A stretch of 54,036 nt of DNA, taken from JAABRE01 sp964413275 (lineage in GTDB: Bacteria > Cyanobacteriota > Cyanobacteriia > Cyanobacteriales > JAABRE01). The translations under genes were made by a program, and so were the position numbers. Position 1 is the stretch's first letter. Each line of letters starts with the position of its first letter. Under the pieces are notes generated by a model. That model did not search any database, was not told the DNA's origin, and was given only the letters and a program-made list of their open reading frames with translations. The stretch is taken from positions 1 to 54,036 of the forward strand of contig CAYPSO010000017.1 in NCBI GenBank assembly GCA_964413275.1, given 5' to 3'. Positions 43,334 through 51,583 of this stretch are shown piece after piece.

Positions 43334-43861
43334 TTACTCAGGAGAAGCATCATTTTTTTCAATTTGATCTCGAATATCATTTAAGTCTATATACCTATCA
43401 GTGGCGTTTCTTAACTCTCGAGCAATCATTCCCTCCGTAGAAACTACCGTTATATGAGTATTTTTAGACCTTAATAATTCGATCGCCCTTTCAAAATCTC
43501 CATCTCCACTAAATAATATAACGCGATCGTATTGATCGACAGTATTAAACATATCAACTACAATTTCTATATCTAAATTAGCCTTCTGAGAATAACGCCC
43601 AGAAGCATCGTCATAATATTCCTTAAGAATTTTAGTTCTAACTGTATAACCTAAACTAATTAAAGCATCACGAAAACCTCGTTGATCTTGAGAATCTTTT
43701 AAGCCTGTGTACCAAAAAGCATTAATTAAATTAACGGATGGATCGCTAGTAAAATAGGTTAAAACCCGACGGGGATCGAAAAACCATCCATTTTTCTGTT
43801 GTGCATAAAACATATTATTTCCGTCCACAAAAATAGAAAGACGGTCTCTCGCAAAGGCCAT
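43334..43861 (-). CDS. LabA/NYN domain protein
   Basis: 175 residues from the ATG at 43861 (a GTG four codons upstream gives 179). MAFARDRLSIFVDGNNMFYAQQK opens a NYN (PIN-like) domain with Asp residues in VDGNN, DIEIVVDMFN and LFSGDGDFERAIELL; such folds are metal-dependent RNases. In Synechococcus the relative LabA acts in KaiC-dependent negative feedback on circadian output; this one could be that or a related paralogue. It lies 53 nt before leuA. An upstream hairpin CTAACAT/ATGTTAG stands at about 43912-43930. Confidence 0.85.
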   Translation of the reverse strand: MAFARDRLSIFVDGNNMFYAQQKNGWFFDPRRVLTYFTSDPSVNLINAFWYTGLKDSQDQRGFRDALISLGYTVRTKILKEYYDDASGRYSQKANLDIEIVVDMFNTVDQYDRVILFSGDGDFERAIELLRSKNTHITVVSTEGMIARELRNATDRYIDLNDIRDQIEKNDASPE

Positions 43862-44491
43862 AGAATATAACACCTAATATTTTGATACTATTTATTTTTA
43901 GATACCGATTCCTAACATTTTTTATGTTAGCAAGTTTTACTTAATTTAATTTTAATATTTTCCTAACAACTATAATAAGCTATTACAATATCTTGAATGT
44001 AATTAGACAGAACAAATTGGATCAGTTTTTAATACTAATCTAGTCAACCTGAATTTAAAATTTGTAAGTTTAAATAGATAAAATCAAAGATATAAAGTAA
44101 AAAAATCTCTCCTGAATAGTTTTTTTTAAGATAGTTGAAAATATATAATCTACTAAAAGATAATACCTTGGAAGAAGACAATATTTTGAGCTTATTATTT
44201 ATATTAGAAACATTGATAAATTCAGGTTTGTCCAAAAGTAAGAAAAAAAATTAAAAAGAAGTATTGAAATTTGACTAGATTTTGATTAGAGAAATAACTA
44301 TGATACATATACTTAATTTTAAAATATAAAATGTATATTTGCTTGATTGTACCTTATAAATCCCTAATTATAAATTAAGTTTGGTGATATTGGCATTGAT
44401 AATACTTATACTTATGAGTCATTGATTGTTGGCTATAAGAAGCGATCGTAGGTAATAATTAAGACTAATCCATCATTAATCAAGATTGATA
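43862..44491. other. Gene-free AT-rich stretch between NYN gene and hisF
   Basis: About 630 bp, very AT-rich. A 63-codon frame on the minus strand (44044-44235) has composition of random AT-rich DNA and no recognisable domain, so I do not call it. A CTAACAT/ATGTTAG hairpin near 43912-43930 and scattered promoter-like TATAAT-type words are the only visible features. Confidence 0.6.
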
Positions 44492-45259
44492 ATGCTTGCT
44501 AAAAGAATTTTACCCTGTCTCGATGTTAAATCTGGCCGTGTTGTTAAAGGAGTTAATTTTGTCGATCTTAAGGATGCTGGAGATCCGGTAGAATTAGCTA
44601 AGGCTTATAATGATGCAGGTGCGGATGAGTTAGTTTTTCTTGATATTACAGCTACCCATGAAGATCGAGATATAATCATTGATGTGGTTTATCGTACTGC
44701 TGAACAGGTTTTTATTCCTCTGACTGTAGGAGGGGGTATTCAATCCTTAGAAAATATTAAACTTTTGTTAAGAGCCGGAGCAGATAAAGTTAGTATTAAT
44801 TCTTCTGCGGTGAGAAATCCTAACTTTCTTAATCAAGCTAGCGAACGTTTTGGTCAACAGTGTATTGTTGTGGCAATTGATGCTAGACGACGTCATGATT
44901 CTCATAATCCGGGTTGGGATGTCTATGTGCGAGGTGGCAGAGAAAATACTGGTATTGATGCGATTCAATGGGCTAAGGAAGTTGAACAAAGAGGAGCAGG
45001 AGAGTTACTTATTACCAGTATGGATGCAGATGGAACTCAAGCAGGATATGATTTAGAGCTTACTAAAATAATCGCCGAACAAGTGGAAATTCCAGTCATT
45101 GCTTCCGGTGGTGCTGGTAATTGTCAACATATTTATGAAGCACTTACTCAGGGGAAAGCCGAAGCTGCACTTTTAGCTTCTTTGCTGCATTATGGACAAT
45201 TGACAATCTCCGAATTAAAGGACTATCTCGACACTCATCAAGTTCCCGTGAGAAAATAG
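44492..45259 (+). CDS. hisF: Imidazole glycerol phosphate synthase cyclase subunit
   Basis: 255 residues from the ATG at 44492 (a TTG two codons earlier is less likely). MLAKRILPCLDVKSGRVVKG contains catalytic D11; LLITSMDADGTQAGYD contains the second Asp (about 131). (beta/alpha)8 barrel with phosphate-binding GGGIQSLENI and VIASGGAGN. With HisH it forms imidazole glycerol phosphate and AICAR in histidine synthesis. hisH is not adjacent, as usual in cyanobacteria. Confidence 0.95.
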   Translation: MLAKRILPCLDVKSGRVVKGVNFVDLKDAGDPVELAKAYNDAGADELVFLDITATHEDRDIIIDVVYRTAEQVFIPLTVGGGIQSLENIKLLLRAGADKVSINSSAVRNPNFLNQASERFGQQCIVVAIDARRRHDSHNPGWDVYVRGGRENTGIDAIQWAKEVEQRGAGELLITSMDADGTQAGYDLELTKIIAEQVEIPVIASGGAGNCQHIYEALTQGKAEAALLASLLHYGQLTISELKDYLDTHQVPVRK

Positions 45260-45373
45260 ATTATGCGTACAATTACTCACTCAAATATAAAGTTAATCTA
45301 AAGATTACCTCATGTACCATTAATTTGTTAACAAATGTGATTAAAATAGACTAAAGTTTACATTTTGTAAAAT

Positions 45374-45577
45374 ATGTTAGTTACTATTCTCATTTTTGAT
45401 GTTGCTTTAGTCGGTTGGTCACTGCACTTGATGCAACAAGCCTTTGATAAAAAAGAGTTTTCCCTGATGTTAGCTGGGACATTAGTAGCTATGGCCGCCG
45501 CAGCTATGTTAGTGGTGTATTTTTTGATGGGTAACTGCATTAGTTATCTTACCACTACTAATATTCAATCTTTTTAA
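45374..45577 (+). CDS. Small two-helix membrane protein, hypothetical
   Basis: 67 residues: helices about 2-21 (LVTILIFDVALVGWSLHLMQ) and about 30-54 (LMLAGTLVAMAAAAMLVVYFLMG), with a polar DKKEF turn. No known family that I recognise; it appears to be a conserved cyanobacterial small protein. It is preceded by TAAAATATG with no clear ribosome-binding site. It follows hisF by 114 nt and precedes secA by 252 nt. Confidence 0.65.
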   Translation: MLVTILIFDVALVGWSLHLMQQAFDKKEFSLMLAGTLVAMAAAAMLVVYFLMGNCISYLTTTNIQSF

Positions 45578-45829
45578 GCCTCAATTGTAAAGAAATTTAA
45601 AGAAAAATTACTTAATATTAAGTTTCGTATAATTATTGAAGCTAATTTATATAACTTTATTAAATCTACTTAATATCATTTTTAGCGGAAGTTTAATTGT
45701 TTCATCTTCCCAAACTACCCAAATTACACACACTTCACACTAAATTGGTTAGAGGTTGACGGGATGCACTTAAAATAGGATTAAGTAAGTAAAATTTAAG
45801 TAAAAAAACATAGAAAAGATAGAAATACT

Positions 45830-48628
45830 ATGCTGAAAGCATTACTAGGAGATCCTAACGCCCGTAAACTGAAGAAATTTCAACCTCTAGTTGCCGAAAT
45901 TAATTTACTAGAAGAAGAAATTAAACAACTCAGCGACGGCCAATTAAGGGATAAAACTGACCAATTTCGTGAAGCCCTAGAAAAGGGAAAAAATTATCAA
46001 GAAAAAGAAGAAATTTTAGAAGAAATTTTACCAGAAGCCTTTGCTGTAGTTAGAGAGGCAGCAGTAAGAATTTTAGGTTTACGTCATTATGATGTGCAAT
46101 TATTAGGTGGAATAGTCCTGCATAAAGGACAAATAGCCGAAATGAAAACCGGAGAAGGAAAAACTTTAGTTGCTACCTTACCTGCATATTTGAATGGTTT
46201 AACTGGGCAAGGAGTTCATATTGTTACAGTTAACGACTATTTGGCCAGACGTGACACAGAATCTATGGGACAGGTTCATCGTTTCTTAGGCTTAAGTGTA
46301 GGCTTAATTCAGTCGGGAATGGGGCCAGAAGAACGAAAGAAAAATTATGCTTGTGATATTACCTATACGACCAACAGTGAATTAGGTTTTGATTATTTGC
46401 GAGATAATATGGCAACTTCTATGGCTGAAGTCGTCCAGAAACCTTTTAATTATTGCATCATCGACGAAGTTGACTCTGTATTAATTGACGAAGCTAGAAC
46501 TCCTTTGATTATATCTGGTCAAGTGGAACGTCCCACAGAAAAATACATGAAAGCGGCTGAAATTGCTCAACAGTTAGTTAAACAAGAAAACGAAGAAGAT
46601 GGGGGCGATTATGAAGTAGATGAAAAAGCCCGTAACGTTTTAATGACAGATCAAGGTTTTGCCAATGCTGAAAAATTATTGCAAGTAAATGATTTATACG
46701 ATCCTGAAAATCCTTGGGCTCATTATATTTTTAATGCCATTAAAGCTAAAGAATTATTTACTAAAGATGTCAATTATTTAGTTCGTAATGATGAAATAGT
46801 CATTGTAGATGAATTTACTGGGCGAGTATTAGCCGGAAGACGTTGGAGTGATGGACTTCATCAAGCCATTGAAGCACAAGAAGGGGTAGAAATTCAAAAG
46901 GAAACCCAAACCCTAGCAACTATTACCTATCAAAACTTTTTCCTCTTATATCCTAAATTATCAGGGATGACGGGAACAGCAAAAACAGAGGAAACAGAAC
47001 TAGAGAAAGTATATAACCTACAAGTAACTATTGTTCCTACTAACAGGCCTTCCCAACGTTATGATTTTGCTGATGTAGTTTATAAAACAGGGGATGCAAA
47101 ATGGCAAGCCGTGGCGGCTGAATGTGGAGAAATGCACAAAATGGGTCGTCCTGTGTTAGTGGGTACAACCAGTGTGGAACATTCCGAACGTTTATCCAAA
47201 CTGTTACAAAAGATAGATATACCCCATAACCTCCTTAATGCTAGACCAGAAAATGTGGAACGGGAATCAGAAATTGTGGCGCAAGCAGGAAGAAGAGGCG
47301 GTTTAACCATTGCTACTAATATGGCGGGTAGGGGTACGGATATTATTTTAGGTGGTAACGCTGATTATATGTCTCGTCTGAAAATTCGGGAATATTTGAT
47401 GCCACAGTTGGTTATTCCCGAAGAAGAAGATGCTCTGATGGCTACTGTACCAGCAATGCCTACTCGTCAAAAAGCCCAAGGTTTTACAGGGCAGAAAAAA
47501 GGGAAAACTTGGCGGGTTTCTCAGGAAATTTTTCCCACTAAATTATCTCAGTCAACGGAAGATAAACTTAAAGAGGCAGTTAAATTTGCTGTGGACAAAT
47601 ATGGGCAGCAAAGTTTACCTGAGCTAGAAGCTGATGAAAAAGTTGCGATCGCATCTGAGAATGCACCCACAGACGATCCTGTCATTCAAAGATTGCGAGA
47701 AGTTTATAAGTTAATTCGCCAAGAATATGAAACTTTTACCCATGAGGAAAATAAAGAGGTTATCAGCTTAGGCGGGCTTCATGTAATTGGTACAGAGCGA
47801 CACGAATCCCGACGTATTGATAATCAACTTCGAGGTAGAGCAGGCCGTCAAGGCGATCCGGGTTCAACTAAATTTTTCCTCAGTTTAGAGGATAACCTAT
47901 TAAGGATTTTTGGGGGCGATCGTGTAGCAGGTTTAATGAATGCTTTCCGAGTTGAGGAAGATATGCCCATTGAATCCAAAATGTTAACTAGGTCTTTAGA
48001 AGGCGCACAGAAAAAAGTTGAAACTTACTACTACGATATTCGGAAACAAGTCTTTGAATATGACGAGGTAATGAATAATCAGCGTCGGGCAATTTATGCT
48101 GAAAGAAGAAGGGTTTTAGAAGGTTTAGACTTAAAAGAACAGGTGTTGCAATATGCTGAAAAAACCATGGGCGAAATAGTCGATGCCTATATTAATCCTG
48201 ATTTACCGCCTGAAGAATGGGATTTACAAGGCTTAATGAGTAAAGCTCAGGAATTTGTTTATTTACTAGCTGATTTGACTCCTCAAGATATTGAGGATAT
48301 GACAGTTTATGAAATCAAGAATTTCCTTTGTGAAGAAGTCCGCAAAGCCTATGATTTAAAAGAAAAACAAGTGGATGAATCTCAGCCCGGTTTAATGCGT
48401 CAAGCAGAAAGATTCTTTATTTTGCAGCAAATTGATAACCTGTGGCGGGAACATTTACAATCTATGGATGCTTTGCGGGAGTCCATCGGTTTGCGGGGAT
48501 ATGGACAAAAAGACCCCTTAATTGAATATAAACAAGAGGGTTATGAGATGTTCCTAGAAATGATGGTTGATATTCGTCGTAACGTGGTTTATTCTCTGTT
48601 CCAATTTCAACCTCAACGACAAGTTTAA
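45830..48628 (+). CDS. secA: Preprotein translocase ATPase SecA
   Basis: 932 residues. Walker A in EMKTGEGKTLVATLPAYLNGL, DEVD box in IIDEVDSVLIDEARTPLI, the ATPase motif HVIGTERHESRRIDNQLRGRAGRQGDPGS, and the helical scaffold/wing domains follow. The C-terminus ends FQFQPQRQV without the SecB-binding zinc motif, as expected in cyanobacteria, which lack SecB. It drives protein export through SecYEG at plasma and thylakoid membranes. Preceded by about 250 bp untranslated region. Length normal. Confidence 0.97.
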   Translation: MLKALLGDPNARKLKKFQPLVAEINLLEEEIKQLSDGQLRDKTDQFREALEKGKNYQEKEEILEEILPEAFAVVREAAVRILGLRHYDVQLLGGIVLHKGQIAEMKTGEGKTLVATLPAYLNGLTGQGVHIVTVNDYLARRDTESMGQVHRFLGLSVGLIQSGMGPEERKKNYACDITYTTNSELGFDYLRDNMATSMAEVVQKPFNYCIIDEVDSVLIDEARTPLIISGQVERPTEKYMKAAEIAQQLVKQENEEDGGDYEVDEKARNVLMTDQGFANAEKLLQVNDLYDPENPWAHYIFNAIKAKELFTKDVNYLVRNDEIVIVDEFTGRVLAGRRWSDGLHQAIEAQEGVEIQKETQTLATITYQNFFLLYPKLSGMTGTAKTEETELEKVYNLQVTIVPTNRPSQRYDFADVVYKTGDAKWQAVAAECGEMHKMGRPVLVGTTSVEHSERLSKLLQKIDIPHNLLNARPENVERESEIVAQAGRRGGLTIATNMAGRGTDIILGGNADYMSRLKIREYLMPQLVIPEEEDALMATVPAMPTRQKAQGFTGQKKGKTWRVSQEIFPTKLSQSTEDKLKEAVKFAVDKYGQQSLPELEADEKVAIASENAPTDDPVIQRLREVYKLIRQEYETFTHEENKEVISLGGLHVIGTERHESRRIDNQLRGRAGRQGDPGSTKFFLSLEDNLLRIFGGDRVAGLMNAFRVEEDMPIESKMLTRSLEGAQKKVETYYYDIRKQVFEYDEVMNNQRRAIYAERRRVLEGLDLKEQVLQYAEKTMGEIVDAYINPDLPPEEWDLQGLMSKAQEFVYLLADLTPQDIEDMTVYEIKNFLCEEVRKAYDLKEKQVDESQPGLMRQAERFFILQQIDNLWREHLQSMDALRESIGLRGYGQKDPLIEYKQEGYEMFLEMMVDIRRNVVYSLFQFQPQRQV

Positions 48629-48640
48629 TTTAGTCCCCTA

Positions 48641-48800
48641 GTCCCTTAGCCCCCCTAACCCCCAATTTTGGGGGAAATTAGCCCCCTAACCCCCAACTTT
48701 GAGGAAAATTAGAATTAGTAGGGTGGGCATTGCCCACCTTACAGGAGTAGGTTTTTAACAAAAATGCGATCTGCAAAGCAGCCACTAAAGCGATCGCAAT
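48641..48800. repeat. Intergenic repeats between secA and the TPR genes
   Basis: TTAGCCCCCCTAACCCCCAA with GGGGG partner recurs twice (CCCCCAATTTTGGGGG, then a decayed copy CCCCCAACTTTGAGG). It is followed by GGGTGGGCATTGCCCACC (a perfect hairpin) and AAAGCGATCGC. These are dispersed cyanobacterial repeats; the first kind matches the palindrome inside tnpB at 37891. Confidence 0.75.
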
Positions 48801-48853
48801 ATGAAAAACATGGGTAATATAAAAAAGATTATATATATCAAAAATTATAAATT

Positions 48854-51517
48854 GTGAATAACTTAACTTTAAAAGAGCAAGCTCAACAATGTTTTGTCAA
48901 TCAAAAATATGTAGAAGCAATTGATTGTTATCAACAACATTTAGAAGATAATCCTGAAGATTTCACAAGTTACTGCTACTTGGGTTTAGCTCATTTTATG
49001 CAGGAAGAAGAGGAAGAAGCAGAAAATATTTGGATGTCTATTCTTTTTGAATTTCCTATGGAACAAATAGACGAGAATACAGAAGAATTAATTAATATTA
49101 TTGAAACTCAATTAATTAAATATAGTAAAAATAATGAAATAGATACAGTTATAAAACTTTATCATATTATTAAAAATATTAATCCAGATTATCATCACGA
49201 AGAAATAGTAAATCAACTAAAACCATATCTTAATAAATTTGTTGAAGAAGCGATTTCAGCAGCTTTATTAATGGAATTTAAAACCGCAGAAAAAATATAT
49301 CAAAGAATTTTAAACATTGACGATCAACGTTCAGAAGCTTGGCACGGTTTAGGATTAGTTTATTATCAAACTAAACGAGATGAAGAAGCTTATAATGCTG
49401 TTATAAATGCGATTAATTTAGAACCAGATAAGGGATTATATTATTATAGTTTAGCTTTAATTTACGAAGAAAATAGACCAGAACTCGCTTTTTCTGCCTA
49501 TTCAAAAGCTATAGAATTAGATCGAAAATTACCCAATGCCTTTACCAGACTTGGTAATTTATTAAGACAATCAGGACAATTAGAAGAAGCTAGAAAAATT
49601 TATGATGAAGGTATAAAAGCTAATCCCGATGATATTGGTTGCTATGTCAATTTAGGTAATTTATTAGTAGAACTTGAAGATTATCAGGGAGCGATTAGTA
49701 TTTATGAAAATTTACTTGAAGATTCAAGATATAACAATAATTTAGGTGTGTTTAAAAATTTGGCAGTTGCCTTAGAAAAAGATAAACAGTTGGACAAAGC
49801 TCTTTTATATGAAGCTAAATATAACCAATATAACAGAGATTATTATAAAGCAATTGAGAAATATCAAGAATATTTAAAAGAGTATCAAGGAGATGTATCT
49901 GTTTATAAAGAATTAGGTAGTTGTTATGGGCAAATGTATTTAGCTCAAGAGGAAATCGACACCTATAAACAAGGAATTAAAGTACATCCCGATGCTGCAA
50001 AGTTATATATTACCTTAATTTTGGCTTATCAAAGAGCAGGACAAATTGATGATGCCTTAGAAACAGTAAATAAAGCATTAAAATTATTTCCTGATAAACT
50101 TAGTTTTCATGTCCTTAATCAATGTCTGCTACCTACTATTTATAAAAATGTTGAAGATTTTGATTTTTATCGTCAGCGTTATATCAATCTTCTTGATGAA
50201 TTAATAAACAGAGTATTATCTTCAGATGATAATAAACAGAAAATGCCTGATTGCTCTTATTTTCCTCATCATTACTATATGAATTATCGAGGAGAAAATG
50301 ATTTAGAAATCCAAACTAAGTATGGTAATTTAATGACTCAAGTCATGCAATTTAATTATCCTCAATGGAGTCATAATTTACCTTTACCACCCCTAACCCC
50401 AAAGAAAAAAATTAAAGTTGGTTATATTTCTGCTCGTCTTTCAGGAATTGGTATTTTAGGTTTAGGTTGGTTGAAAAATTGCGATCGCAGTAAATTTGAG
50501 ATATATTCCTATCAAATAGGTGTAGTTAACGATGGGCAACAGGAACAATTTAATATTTATAGTGACTACCATTATCAGTTAGAAAAAGATATTGATGTAA
50601 TTTGTCAACAAATTCGCCAAGATGACTTACATATTTTGATTATGGTAGATATTGGTTTAGAAGTAATTATGTATAACCTTGCCGGTTTGCGTTTAGCACC
50701 CATTCAATGTGCTACTTGGCTTCATCCTGTTACCACTGGTTATCCTACCATAGATTATTTTATCGGTAGTGATGGCATGGAACCAGAAAATGGCCAAGAA
50801 CATTATACAGAGCAATTAATTAGACTACCCAAAATGGGAATTTGTTACCCTAAACCTGTCTTACCAGAAAAGATTCAAGGGCGAGAATATTTTAATTTTA
50901 AAGAAAATTCAGTAATTTATTTGTGTTGTCAAATGCTACAAAAATATCTACCACAACATGATGATATTTTTCCTTTAATTGCTCAACAAGTGCCTAATGC
51001 TCAATTTATCTTTTTTGAGCATATTAGTAAAACAGTAATGGAATTATTTTCTACTAGATTAACTGAAAGTTTTGCCAAATATAACTTGAATTTTGCCGAG
51101 CATTGTCAAATTTTAGAAAAAAGACCAAAAAAAGAATATTTTAACATTCAATTAGTATCTGATGTATTTTTAGATACCTTTGGTTGGTCAGCAGGATTAA
51201 CTGCCCTAGATGCAATTGCCTGTTGTTTACCTATTGTTAGTTGCCCTGGAGAAATGATGCGTAATCGCCAAGCTACGGGTATGTTAGAAATGATTAATGT
51301 TACAGAAACTATTCCTACAAATAAACAAGAATACATTGATTTGGCCATTAAATTAGGTACAAATATTGAATGGAGAAATCGAATTAAACAAAAAATTAAG
51401 GTGAACCAAAATCTGATTTTTAATGACATTACTCCGGTTAAAAGTTTAGAAAAATTTTATCAAGAAGCAGTTCAAGTTTATCCTAATAAAATCACTAATT
51501 CTAGAGTAGTTTTATAG
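48854..51517 (+). CDS. TPR-SPINDLY (GT41-like) glycosyltransferase
   Basis: 887 residues from a GTG at 48854 (MNNLTLKEQAQQCF); no ATG gives as good an N-terminus. Residues about 1-440 are TPR helices (e.g. EAWHGLGLVYYQTKRDEEAYNAV). The C-terminal ~400 residues are of the O-GlcNAc transferase/SPINDLY type: KIKVGYISARLSGIG, APIQCATWLHPVTTGYPTIDYFIGSDGMEP, DVFLDTFGWSAGLTALDAIACCLPIVSCPGEMMRNRQATGML. Such enzymes transfer a sugar from a nucleotide sugar to protein Ser/Thr. No signal peptide; cytosolic. A paralogue follows 66 nt downstream. The target may be surface proteins exported later; that is inference. Confidence 0.9.
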   Translation: MNNLTLKEQAQQCFVNQKYVEAIDCYQQHLEDNPEDFTSYCYLGLAHFMQEEEEEAENIWMSILFEFPMEQIDENTEELINIIETQLIKYSKNNEIDTVIKLYHIIKNINPDYHHEEIVNQLKPYLNKFVEEAISAALLMEFKTAEKIYQRILNIDDQRSEAWHGLGLVYYQTKRDEEAYNAVINAINLEPDKGLYYYSLALIYEENRPELAFSAYSKAIELDRKLPNAFTRLGNLLRQSGQLEEARKIYDEGIKANPDDIGCYVNLGNLLVELEDYQGAISIYENLLEDSRYNNNLGVFKNLAVALEKDKQLDKALLYEAKYNQYNRDYYKAIEKYQEYLKEYQGDVSVYKELGSCYGQMYLAQEEIDTYKQGIKVHPDAAKLYITLILAYQRAGQIDDALETVNKALKLFPDKLSFHVLNQCLLPTIYKNVEDFDFYRQRYINLLDELINRVLSSDDNKQKMPDCSYFPHHYYMNYRGENDLEIQTKYGNLMTQVMQFNYPQWSHNLPLPPLTPKKKIKVGYISARLSGIGILGLGWLKNCDRSKFEIYSYQIGVVNDGQQEQFNIYSDYHYQLEKDIDVICQQIRQDDLHILIMVDIGLEVIMYNLAGLRLAPIQCATWLHPVTTGYPTIDYFIGSDGMEPENGQEHYTEQLIRLPKMGICYPKPVLPEKIQGREYFNFKENSVIYLCCQMLQKYLPQHDDIFPLIAQQVPNAQFIFFEHISKTVMELFSTRLTESFAKYNLNFAEHCQILEKRPKKEYFNIQLVSDVFLDTFGWSAGLTALDAIACCLPIVSCPGEMMRNRQATGMLEMINVTETIPTNKQEYIDLAIKLGTNIEWRNRIKQKIKVNQNLIFNDITPVKSLEKFYQEAVQVYPNKITNSRVVL

Positions 51518-51583
51518 ATATTTCAATCCTTGGAATTGCCAAGAAAATTGGTAAGGTGGGCAAATTATTAATATAAAAATATT

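Noticed and set aside
44044..44235. 63-codon minus-strand frame in the AT-rich gap before hisF
   Set aside because: Composition is that of random AT-rich DNA, no start signal, no similarity to any family I know.
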